DNA of 64,000 nucleotides. Origin: Liquidambar formosana. Taxonomy: Eukaryota > Streptophyta > Magnoliopsida > Saxifragales > Altingiaceae. The stretch is taken from assembly GCA_039720395.1 (NCBI GenBank), contig CM077823.1:6562909-6626908 (forward strand). Direction: 5' to 3'. Positions 9,572 to 21,500 of the stretch are shown piece by piece (the stretch's first letter is position 1; each line of letters opens with the position of its first letter). The notes beneath the pieces are model-generated. The model was not told the DNA's origin. It searched no databases and saw only the letters and a list, made by a program, of their open reading frames with translations. A program made the translations under genes and the position numbers.

Positions 9572-12500
9572 GTAAGTTTCATCTTCTTTGTTCTCCCTCC
9601 AACAACAGCCCCCCCCAACACGCACACACACACACACACACCAAACAACCACACACACACAGAAAACTCTTAGAGAAATACACCAACATTTAAAGATTAT
9701 GATTTATAGACTATGGGAATTAAAAGTTCATACTACTGGTTTGCTGGTTGGGCTGACGGTATTTATACTAAAGTAAAGTAAAGCAAAAACTGTTAGGACT
9801 GGTCATAAAATGTTTATACCGATTCGATCCAAGATCTCTTATCAATGACTTCAGATAGGAGACTGGTGGATCTTGATCATATCATGATAGGTTGTAGGTT
9901 AGGGTTGATGGTGCTATGGTTGGTTGTTTTTCCTTTTAAATATTTCCTCCTCTCTGTATTTATAGTTGAGTTTCTAAAAAAAAAAGTCAACACCTGTTAT
10001 AAGCTGCCATTAAGCATTAACAAATAGGGCTGTCTCTGTCGTGCTACATAGTGTTCAAGATGGATTATCTGAAGCTGTCAACCATCTTCATTGCCAGTTT
10101 GATGACTTCGTGTGGACTTAAGTCTTTAGTTTGATTAATTACAATGGGATGGCCAGTAAGAACATCAATTGTTTCATTCTCCCTAAGTACAGTGGTGCTG
10201 GAAGAGCATGCAGATAGACTCGTTGGAAGATCGTTCCATTGGCATTTATTTGGATTAAACGGGGAGAAAGAAGCAAGAGAACTTTGACAATATTTTTGGA
10301 GCTTCAAGGAAATCCGGGATAAGATTAAATCTCCAGGTTCTTTGGGCCTGTACTGTGGACTTCATAGGCATCTCTCTTTTCTAACATCATCAAGCATTGG
10401 GCAGTGTGAACTCTAATTATCCATTGAAGCCTTTGATCTGTATTGTTTGAGTTCCTACTCTCTTAAAAGAGTTGAAGCTAAACACAGAAGGCTGCTCTAT
10501 TGGAAATCTTGGTTTAATGGGCCTCAGTGGCCTTTGAGGGACGCCATGACAAACATCATTTTTACTTTCCCTAGACCAGCTAGGTTAGGGATTCCATCTC
10601 TTGAAGATTCTTGCTACAGTCTTGGTCTTGGGGGAAACTTGCAACTGGAATCTTTGCAGGTCATTGCAAAAGGGAATTCGGCTAGGGAAAAGTTTGCCAA
10701 CACCAGACCTCAGAGACTCATTTGATTAGGGAGTTTCATGATTAATAGAGTATGATTAGAGTTCCTTGGATTCCTAAAAGTCCCCCAATGAGGAGACTGT
10801 TTTCCTAGGCAAAGGGGGTGCTGATTCCTTGGAGTACTTTAATGGAATAAGTTTTCCTTTGTAATCTTATTTTCTTGTTCTTTTTTTTTTTTTACTCCCT
10901 TCTCTTTCCCTGCTTCTTGTTCATTTTTGTCACTTCTTTGGAGGAGACATCCTTCTATAGCTCTTATGTTTCCTCTTTCCTTTCAATAAATATCTTTGAT
11001 ACATGGACTCGGCAGGTGATTGCATGGTACCTGCCTTAAATAGGTTGTACACTTACCTTATCCAAAAAAATAGGTTGTACACTTGAATGGTTTGTCATTA
11101 TGGGGAAAGTTGTATAAGGTTGGGAATTTGTTGGGGATATTTGTTTTTGGGTTGAGGTCACTGGGGTTCAAAGTTGGTGCGGAAGATGCAGGAAGGGAGC
11201 TGGAGGTGTTGCCGGATGGCCATTGGAGGGGAAGTTGGCTTGGGGCATTGGGTTCTATCGAAACAGAATCACTTTATTACTTTTATCTTTATCTTTTTCA
11301 CTTTGGTTCTTATATTTAAACTGATTTTTTAGATGGCTAAATTCCAATTTTATCATTTACACCCCTCAAATTAGTTGTTATGACAATGCCCCCAAATATT
11401 AAAATGTTTTTAAATTTACCCCTCGTCATATACTCGTATCTACCTTATTATGTATATATATAGAGAGATATATCATATATGTATATAGACACACACACAC
11501 CCCCACACACATACATTCTCAATTTTTAGATTTTTTTTGGCCAATGAGTTGGTTTAGCTTTTTGCCCACAAACGTGCACTTGTATGGAATGACCAACATA
11601 TTTGCAGTGAAGTAATCCATGGTTAGAATTGCATCTCATGCTGCCATTCAAATAAAAATTGTGACCTTTGGTGGAGTCATAGATCCCCAAAAACTCCGGT
11701 ATGGGACAGCACTCATCCTTAAGCTGGTTTTGTTATAACTTATAGATGACTTTGCCATACTTTCCTGCTCCAAAGCCACCTCCTAAGCATGCCAACTATT
11801 GTTTAGTTATTGCTAGCATTTTTAAGAGTGCATAATGAGTTTTTGATGATGCACTTTTTTGTTTTTTTGAACCTACCCAAGGACCTTCCAAATGTTCTTT
11901 TGTTTATTTAATCTATTTCCTACTACTGGTCACTAACTCTAAGCGGACAGATATTAATTCTTGCAGATGAGTCTCTAGAGGACTCCATTGTGCATTCTGA
12001 CTCACGATCTCTTGCCACCCTTCTCCTTATCAGAGATATTCAGGTAAACTACTATTGCTTCTCTTTCTTACATATATTTCTGTCTGTGCTTGTTGTATGT
12101 TCTTTTCCTGTTTTTGAAGCTTGCAAGTTGTAGCTTCACATGTTGTACCCGTATGCAACCTGCGGCAATTCAGCTTTGTATTTGCCTTGACTGCTTTTAG
12201 CCATAGTTATTAAAGGTGCACATAGGCACCAAGGACTCCTAGGGCCTAGGCGCAAGGCGGAAAAAATAGCGCGGCCTTGAGGGAAGTGAGTCACACATTT
12301 TGAAGAAAATAAATTAAATTTCTTTGATTAAATGCAACTAACAAAAATGGAAAAAAAAAAAAATCAATTTACACATAAAAAAATTGAATACTCTATTATT
12401 TAAATATTTTGGCCTATAAGCAGAAGAAGAAGAAGAAGAACAACAACAACAACAGAGCATAAAAATAAAAATAAAATAAAATAAGAATTAGGCTGAAGAA

Positions 12501-15500
12501 GAAGAAGAAGAGAGAATAAAAAAATATATTAAAAAAGAATAGGGCTGAATGAGAGCCATAAGAAGAAGAAGGAAACTTGGAAGGAGTTGGAGGCTGGAGA
12601 TTTGCTCTTCAAAGCTGAAGGAACTTTAGGGTCGAACAGTTTTTAAAAAAAAAAATAATGTTTGATGAGTTTGCTCAAATTATAAAATGATTACAATTTA
12701 CATATGACTTATGATATAAAAAAGAAACTAAATCCAAAAGAAAGAAGAAGAGAAACCAAGTGAACTTCACTCAGGTGCGCCTTTTTTGGGCCTTGGGCTT
12801 TGATAAAAGCCCCAAAAAATCACGCTTCACCTAGGCCCAAGCAAAGCCCAAGCCTTGGGCCTGCTTGCACCTAGGTGTGCTTTTCACAACTATTCTTTCA
12901 GCAATTCAGCTTCTTTTTATTTATTTATTTATTTATTTATAATTATATCTTCATTATTCACTCATATATGATATATCTACACAACTTTTCACACATATAT
13001 GAATATATATATATATATATATTTTTTTTTTCTGATCGGCAATAGAAATTCTATTAGAAAAAACTAGGTATAATTGTGGACGAGAGGTCCTATCAAAGTG
13101 CTAAAGGCCACAAAAAGCCAGCCAATCAGACTTGATAATGAGCAAAGGCATACCTGAGAACTCCTTAGACACCAAAGCCCAGAACAAAGCCAAGAAAACA
13201 ACCCTATCCCACAAACACCCAACCTCCCCAAAGCTATCATAAAAAATTATCACGTCTCTCTCCAATCATAACACCTAAAAAATAGCAGGGATAGCATGCC
13301 TCCATGAAATCACGGCTCTCGAGCTCCACCTAAAATTGAAAAAATCAATAATCAACATGCTAAAACATTACAATTTGCAGATGATACATTATTTTTCTCT
13401 TCTAGGAATGACCAAAAATTCTTAAATATTCAGTTCATCTTACAAGTTTTTGAGATGGTTTCAGGGCTTAAGATAAATATGGGTAAATGTGCTCTTGTGG
13501 GTATTAACTGTGAGGGTGATAAGATTCAGAGATTAGCTGGTCAAATGGGGTGTTCGGTTGGTGAATGGCCCTTGACATACTTGGGTCTGCCATTGGGGGG
13601 GAATCCTTATTTTGATGTTTTTTGGGGTCCAGTTGTTGAAAGAGTTACAAGGAGGTTGGAGGGCTTGAAGAGAGCTTTATTGTCTAAAGGCGGTAGATTG
13701 GTTCTAATTCAGTCAGTTTTGTCTAGTATCCCAATTTATTATCTATCTTTTTTTAGGGTTCTTGTTAAGGTCGCCCGATCATTGGAGAAGCTAATGAGGG
13801 ACTTTCTATGGGAAGGAAGTGGGGAAGGTAAAAAAAGATCACTTGGTTAGATGGGAGATTGTTTCTAGACCCAAAAGCCAAGGGGGTTAGCTTTGGGAAA
13901 TATTGTGGAAAGAAATATTGCTTTGGCCAGCAAGTGGCTGTGGAGATTTGCTATTGAGAGGGATGCTCTGTGGTATACTATTATCAAGAGTAAGTACGGA
14001 TTATAAGCTAATGGATGGGATGCTCAAACAAGTTCTAGAATGTCGGCTAGGAGTTCGTGGAAATTTATTTCCTAGGGGTTGGATAGATTCTTGGAGTTCA
14101 CCTCTTTGTCAGTCGGGAAAGGGGAGAGAGTTCGATTTTGGGAAGACCATTGGAGGGGTGAAGCATCTTTTTGCTCCTTATTTCCTAGACTGTACAGAAT
14201 TTCCTTGGCACATAATTTTTCTATCACATCTATGGCTTCTATGGAACTTCATTCTTTGGGTTGGGATTTCAAATTCTTTCGCAATCTCAATGAGAGGGAG
14301 AGTTCTGATTTAGCTTCTTTGTTGGATATTCTGGAAGGTTTTTCATTGAGAGTGTATTCCTGACAAGAGAGTTTGAAAAGCTGACCATTCGGGATCCTTC
14401 TCTTGTAAGTCTTATTTTGAGATTTTGATTGGCTTCCCTCGTGCTCCTCATTGTTTTACCCTAGCCCTTATATTGAAAGTGAGTGTGCCTCTCAAAATTA
14501 AGTTCTTTGCCTGGACTGTGTTTCACAAGAGTATCAACACCAATGACAGGTTTCAAGCAAGGAGACCTTCTCTTTCGGGATGTCCACAGTGGTGCATCAT
14601 GTGTAGGAGAGCAACTGAAACTGTTGACCATCTATTTTTACACTGTTTGGTGGCTTCTAAGTTGTGGCAGAGACTATTTGGTGAGGAGGTTTGGGTGATG
14701 CCTGGATGTATAAGAAACTTCTTTCATATTAAGTTTTCGGGTATGGGAAGAAGTAAGAAGGCGAGAGTTCTATGGAACTGTGCGCACATGGCAGTTTTCT
14801 GGGTTCTTTGAATTGAAAGGAATGGGAGAATTTTTTAGGACAAGGAATCTTCCTGGGATGAACTATGGGATAAAATGCACTTCTTGGGTTCTTTTTGGGC
14901 CAAGTCAACCATTGAATTTGCTGAAATCCCTTTCTTTTTATTGAATGCTGATTGGAGGGCTGTGTGCAGCCAGTGTGATAGTTAGGTTGGGTACTTCCAG
15001 CCGGTCTGTTGGTCTTTTGTTTGTTTTTTCTGTTGTTTTATAGGTGGACTCCTGGTCCTCCCTTTCTTATCCTCTTTCTTCTGTACTTTCATCTTTCATT
15101 CATAATACTTATTTGTTGCTGATCAAAAAAAAAAAAAAAAGAAACTGGAGGGGCCCATCTCAAACCAGCCAGCTGAAAAATGCTCTGCCATAGTGATCTA
15201 GCCGCATCAAATGTAGAATTAAGTGGTCAACACACTCTGATGCCCGCCGGCACATAATGCACCATTGAGGTAAGAGGCAACTATTAGGTCTCCTCTTCTG
15301 AAATGAATCATTAGTATTAATCCTTATAAGCAACTATCCACACAAAAACCTGAACTTTGATAGGCACTTTTGATTCCTAAATCAATTTAGAAGGAAGAAA
15401 CAACTTAACACAGAAATCATCAATAAAAAATCAAAATAAGACTTACAAGAAAACACACCAGAGGAAAGAGCAAGCCATTTTCCCCTATCCAAAATGGAAG

Positions 15501-18500
15501 GTCTCAAAATAATTTGACCGTAATATACAAAATTACCTTACTAATTATTGTAGTATTAGGAATTAATCAGACTATTGTTATAATATTATCACTTAGTAGT
15601 TCAAGGAATGATAGAGATAGGGATGATGGTTTTCTTTTGAGCCACTCAAGAACTCCATGTGGTTCTAGTTTTTGCATATGAATTTTTCCTGCTGTATTAA
15701 ATTATCAATGTGTAAATGATATGTATTTTAATTTTTATTGTTATGTCACATTTAATTGTATAATTTGCATAAATTTGGATTTTTTTGCTAAGTTTGGCAC
15801 ACTTTTTGTACCATATACAATGCATACTTGTATTATACACATTCAATTTGCAATCATTTGATTCTAAATTACTTATTAGAGTCTAATTCAATGTTTTCCC
15901 AAGTTTCAATGAAATTTTCCACGTTTAACTAATACTATTTATAATATCTCTAAATCAATATATTTTCAATATATCTTTGTTTTTGGACCCTTGAAATGTC
16001 CATCAATATTGATATTTAAGTTTTTTGTGTGTATGTTTTATTTTATTTTTTCTAAGCAAACTTTTTTGTTGATATAGAAAAAGAGTACAAAGTATTGGAT
16101 GAGAGGTCCTTCAGAATCAAAGAAGTGAAAGCAATGTGACCCAACGACTACCAAAACGATCTCTAAATAAAGAATAGGGAATGTACAACTAAAAAGCATT
16201 AGAATCCATTCACAAAATAGAGCCAACCTACTACAAAATGAGAAGGGGGCAAAAAAAAAAAAAAAAAAAAAAAGCCTCATGGTGGTTAGTTGACCTCCAT
16301 TAAGAATTGTGTAGTGGAGGCCCCTGATACTGTGCCGTAAAGGCCTTTATGCACCAAGACATATCGGGTTTTTCTTTTCAATTTCTTTTTTCATAAAAGA
16401 TTTCCTTTGTTATTAGTTTTAATTTGCTGTATAATAAATAGTAATAAAATTTACTATATCATTATCTATTCTTATTATGAGGCCAAATTTTACAAGATTA
16501 AAATACAAAATTTCTTTAATTTTCTTTTCTTTTTTTTTTCCCTTTCAAATTTGCTTTGAAAATTCTTTTATCATCATTTTAATCTATTATATTATAAATA
16601 GTAAATTTCTTTGATAAAGGGTTATATTATAAATAGTAAATTTCTTTGATAATGGGTATAAATAGTAAATACTAATTACTATATCATTATCAAACATTAT
16701 TATGAGGCCAAAATTTTCAAGACTAGAATAAATATTTATGAATTTAATTTTTGATTTTTTGTCAAATATTAGGCAAACTTGTTTTATTTATTTATTTTAT
16801 GTTTAATATTAGTTTTTAATTTGTTAGTTTTTTGTTCCTTTTTTTATATTATAAATTATTGTCTGTATAATACGTAGTAACTAAATATTATTAGTAAAAA
16901 TTACCCTAACGTATTACGTACATAACTTCAATTTCAACATAAAAAATTTGTTCATGTTTTAGCTTCGTTTATATATTAATTAATGAATACTATTAGTAAA
17001 GTACCCTAATTTAGATAACATAAATTTTTTTTTGGCGGTAACTAGTAAGTATTATGAATTTATTATTTGTCTTATGTTTATTTATGAAGTGGGAACAATT
17101 GAATATTGTTAAATTTTAAGGTTTAGATTAAATAGTTTAATTGTTGTTAACTTGCAATAATCATGTTCACTATATAGAAGCTAGCAAATAGTAGTAATTT
17201 ATAAGGAAAATCGTATAAAAAACCCTTATAAGATGCTTTACCCATAGTAAAAAAGGTTGCTCAGTTGGATAAAATTCACTAGAACTCCTTAAAAACATTA
17301 ATATATAGGTGCGGAAGTGAAAACATGGGTATCACTAAGGTTGGGGGCATGTTATGAAAGCTTATATACAATTGAGGACCACGAACTAATTCTCATTTTG
17401 CATCAATTTTATATCCTCATCCCATTACACCTTTACTGTTACTGTTACAGAACAGGGTATAGTGGCATAGTGCTGTAACAGTAACGGTAAAGGTGTAAAG
17501 GTGTAACAGCAACGGTAAAGGTATATATATATATATATTATTTTCTCTCCCTTATATATGTTTTGAATTCTTTGACTAATGATAAAGTTGGTCATTCCCT
17601 CATGGTTTTCAGTCAAAGCGTCACCCTATCAAAGACACAAAGTCAAATATTTTACGGCATTCTGGGTTCTCTCATGGCTCTTGGATCCGTGAAATGCAGA
17701 AAGCTTCAGACAAGTTCAGAATAATTAGTGAAATTCATGATTCTAGGACTAGAAACGTAGTGTCTGTGTCCAGAATCAGTGATCTTGTGCCATCAGATGA
17801 GCTAGTGAGTATGGCACTGGCAATGGTGGCTGTAGACAAGCAAATCAATCGCGTTCTTGAGGAACTGTTTGCAGAAGAGGTACCCTTTGATGCCCCACTC
17901 CAACATTTAATATTGTTAATTTGTTGAATTTAGTAAAGAACTACATGGGATTCCTTTCTTCTCTCACAAAAAATGAGATATTTCCGTGTGGAAGGATTTA
18001 TAGATCTGATTAAAACCAAACAGAAGGCATCAGATATAACTCGCTGTTCAACTAGAGTATATCTATTTCAGATTAAAACAAAGACAATAAAAACGGTTTT
18101 TTTTTTTTTTGGTGGCTTTAGTTCTATTGATACTACCAATCATACACATGCATGTCATTAAAAATGGCTAATTATTAATAGTATAAATTGTCATTGTTTT
18201 AACAGTCAGAATATAGTTAATATATGGGAAAGAATCCGAGGAGAATAAAAATTAACTTTCTGCTACCAATTGCAGAAGGTAGATGCTACCTTCTGAATTC
18301 ATGAATGACCAATATTTTAGGATAAACATTTAAAATATACCTCATGAAAGGAATGCTACCCAAAAGCCCCATAAAATAATTTTCCAAAACCTGTAACTTC
18401 CATCCAACTCCATGTGAGTGATGAAGTTTCTTGACTAAAATGTCCTTTTTTCATTTTTTTGTACTCAAATAAATTTTTTTTTTTTTTTTTGCAAAATTGG

Positions 18501-21500
18501 TTTTACCATCTTGTCTTTCTAATAAATGGTTTCTAATAAATGAATTATTTGCGAAAAGAAGAATTCCTTTGATAGGTGGGCTGATATTCAGATTGAGTTG
18601 GGAGACTTGTTGGAATGCAAGATTTTGTTGATTCCTTTTCAGATTAATTTGGCATTGTTTTTTTCGTCAAAACACTGATAAAGCAATTTACTTTCTTGGA
18701 GAAGTTCTTCTCAAAAGAAAGATTAGTGTATGTTTGAAGAGGTGGAATCCAAGTTCTAATTCCCTGCTTGGTATGGTCTTTGTGGCCAAAAGTGACTGGA
18801 TTTCAATTGAGGGCCTTCCTTTTCATCTATGGAGAAAGGAGGTCGTCTCTAAAATTGCTGATAATTTCAGAGGATTGCTAGAGATTGAGAAAAATACCAT
18901 AAAAATGGATAATCTTTTTCATGCAAATATTAGAGTGAAAGGTCTGGTAAATGGTTTAAATTCTAGTTTTCTGAATATCTTTTTAGTTGATGGTAAATTT
19001 TTTATTTGGGTGATCTTGATTCTTGTTTCTATGGTGCCCCAAAAAAGAGCGAATGTATTTAAATGTGAAAATAATCAGAAAATGATAAGAAAGTAACCTC
19101 TGGTTAACCATGGCGGAGAAAGGAGATGGAGGGTTAAAGGTGATGGTAGTATAGAAAGCGAGTGCAACTGGCTAGAGGTTGAAGATTGATGTATTGGTGG
19201 TATTCATACACGAGGCAATCATTTTTCCATTGAGAATAGTGAATGGATCCTACTATGGGCGAGAGTAGTGTTTTGGGTATTGGGCCCCACAAATCTTTTA
19301 AAGATGCCTTTAATTCCAAATGCAGAGGGTCAAGTAGCTTATAAGTCCCTAGAGGTAGTTGGAGGGGATGGTAATAATGACAAGAATAATGGGTTGGAAA
19401 TAGTTAATGTGTAGACTTGTAGCAGTAGGTTATGGGGAGGATGGTGGGAAAACAAATGGTTTTGATAAGGGGTTTGGACCTGGTCTTTTTCTTATTGAAC
19501 CAGTTAATGGGGCCTTAATTGATGAACATGGAGATGGAGCAGCCCAAGGTGGTGGGTTGTCACTAATGCAGGGGGCAGATGGCGTTCTGGTTCTGTTGGG
19601 CCTCTAAGGCTATTGCAACCCCTTGAGTTTATTTGTAAATCCCAATTTTAATAAAAATATATATTCCTTTTATACCCCTTTGGCAATTCTATCCCCCATC
19701 AAACCCAACATAATACACCCTCATTAAGCAAACATTACTTCTTCATCTCTCACTCTCCTTCAATCACCCATCAAGCTTAAATGAAATAAAAACAGCCTTT
19801 GACATTGTGTGTGAACAATGAAAGAGAAAAGAGACGTTTGGGATGATATTAACAGCGACCAAATATGTATTTTCGCGTTAAAAGTAGAGTTTTTATCATT
19901 TTTTCCCCCAAAATTGCCATTATTTAGTTCTGAAAGTCTGAACAAAATTCATATGTTTGGTTAGTGACGGTTGAACAGAACACAAACGTTTGGCTATATG
20001 CAATTGAACAAAACGGTTTTGTTTGGTTTCTTCTGGCCGAACATTTATGGGTTGTTCGACTCTGATAAGCCAAACAATGCCAAAATGAGAATCTTTCATT
20101 AGTTTTTTTGTACTTGTTGTAGGGGAAGGCATCCATACACAGCAGAAAAGAAGAGGGAGCATCATTTGTAAATCCTCAAAAATTGAATACTCAAAAAAGT
20201 AGATTATTTCATACATCTATAGAGAAGATGGAAGTTATGAAAGGGAAAAGACAATGGTTAGAGAAAATTTCATGCCTAATAGCTTGAGCTTCGACGAAAA
20301 TAGTGGCTCCACTCCAATGAAAATGGCATCTTTGCTCCGATTTCTTTTTCCCGTTGTGTGAGGATTAGGATATGTTTGGTGTTGTGGTGGGATGTGAAAA
20401 TCAAAGGGGCATATGCATTGGGGGTATTTTGGGAATGTTGTGGGGTGTACTTATAAAAATATGGGAGTTCAAAAACATTGGGGTTTACAAATAAACTCAA
20501 GGGGTTGTTATAGTCGCCCTCTATGTTTAATAAATGTTTAATAAGGGTAACCAATTACTCGACGAAAACCCTCCAAATGGATGATAGGGCTCAGGTTGAT
20601 CTTGCCTATCTCTCTAATGGTGAAATTGGTAGAGAAGGGAGAAGAGATTGATGGGTTCGTTGAGCTTTTGGATTACAATATCACTCAATTTGAAAATTTG
20701 GAGGATCAGTCCATAGCTCTCGGTTCTCCAATGATTAGGTGTTTTCGTCGTTGAACGGTAGTAAGGAGGACTTAGTAGTTGCTTCTATGGCTGTTTAGAT
20801 GGAAGTGGATAAAAACATGGGTTTTGATACTAATGAAGGGGCTTTTCTGGGTCAGTATGGTAGTGATGCTGATTCGTTGTTGGGTAGAGCTGTAGAGGAT
20901 GTCTTGATGATGGTGGGTTGGACACTGATTGCTCAGTTTACTCAGTATGTGACAAAGTTAGATGTAGGAGAGGAAATTTGAAATGCTCCGGATTCTTTGG
21001 AGGGGTTGCAAGTCCTGTTTGCGGATAAGGTTGGTTTTTCTTCTAGTTTCATCTGAGAGATATGTTCTCTTGATAAAAATCAGTTAGGTGGGGATATACT
21101 AATTTTGTCGTGCATAACTTGAATGATTTCTCTGGGGAGTATTATGGATCTTCCGGGGAGGGTTCAAAAACATAAACTTTCGAAGGTGTGATTGTTCCAT
21201 CACTTCCATGCGATAATCCCATCTCTGATGAAAATAATGTTTCTAAGGGTGTTAGTTAGATTTCTAGTTCCTGTTTTGAGAATATTTGTCTTAAATGCTT
21301 GTGATCATGTTACCACTTCTAAATATAGTTATAGTAAAGAACTAGTTCTCTTGGGGGAACCAATTGAACCATTGTACAACACATGGTACATGCTTGTTTG
21401 TTTGTTTTTTTTGTTTTTTTTTTTTTGAGGGGTGGGGGGGATATCAATTGGTGGTAGGACAGGAAATTGAGAATGTAGTTGAGGCAGGGGAGTTTGGTGA

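Larger units (their letters stand above)
12044..17612 (+). other. Intron of the channel gene (5.6 kb), transposon-filled
   Basis: It begins GTAAAC and ends GGTTTTCAG. Named insertions are listed separately: a hAT-like element, two LINEs nested in opposite orientation, a CGATATATCG-family end, a LINE tail, duplicated segment B and a hairpin. 16330-16970 is AT-rich with no gene; it contains a tandem pair of about 36 bp at 16585-16655 (TTATATTATAAATAGTAAA). Confidence 0.7.

Noticed and set aside
9397..9660. - strand 87-codon frame across channel exon 1
   Set aside because: Antisense of a conserved exon plus a (CA)n tract.
19920..20216. 98-codon - strand frame as a transposase
   Set aside because: No DDE or zinc-finger motif visible; AT-rich interior of a short TIR element.
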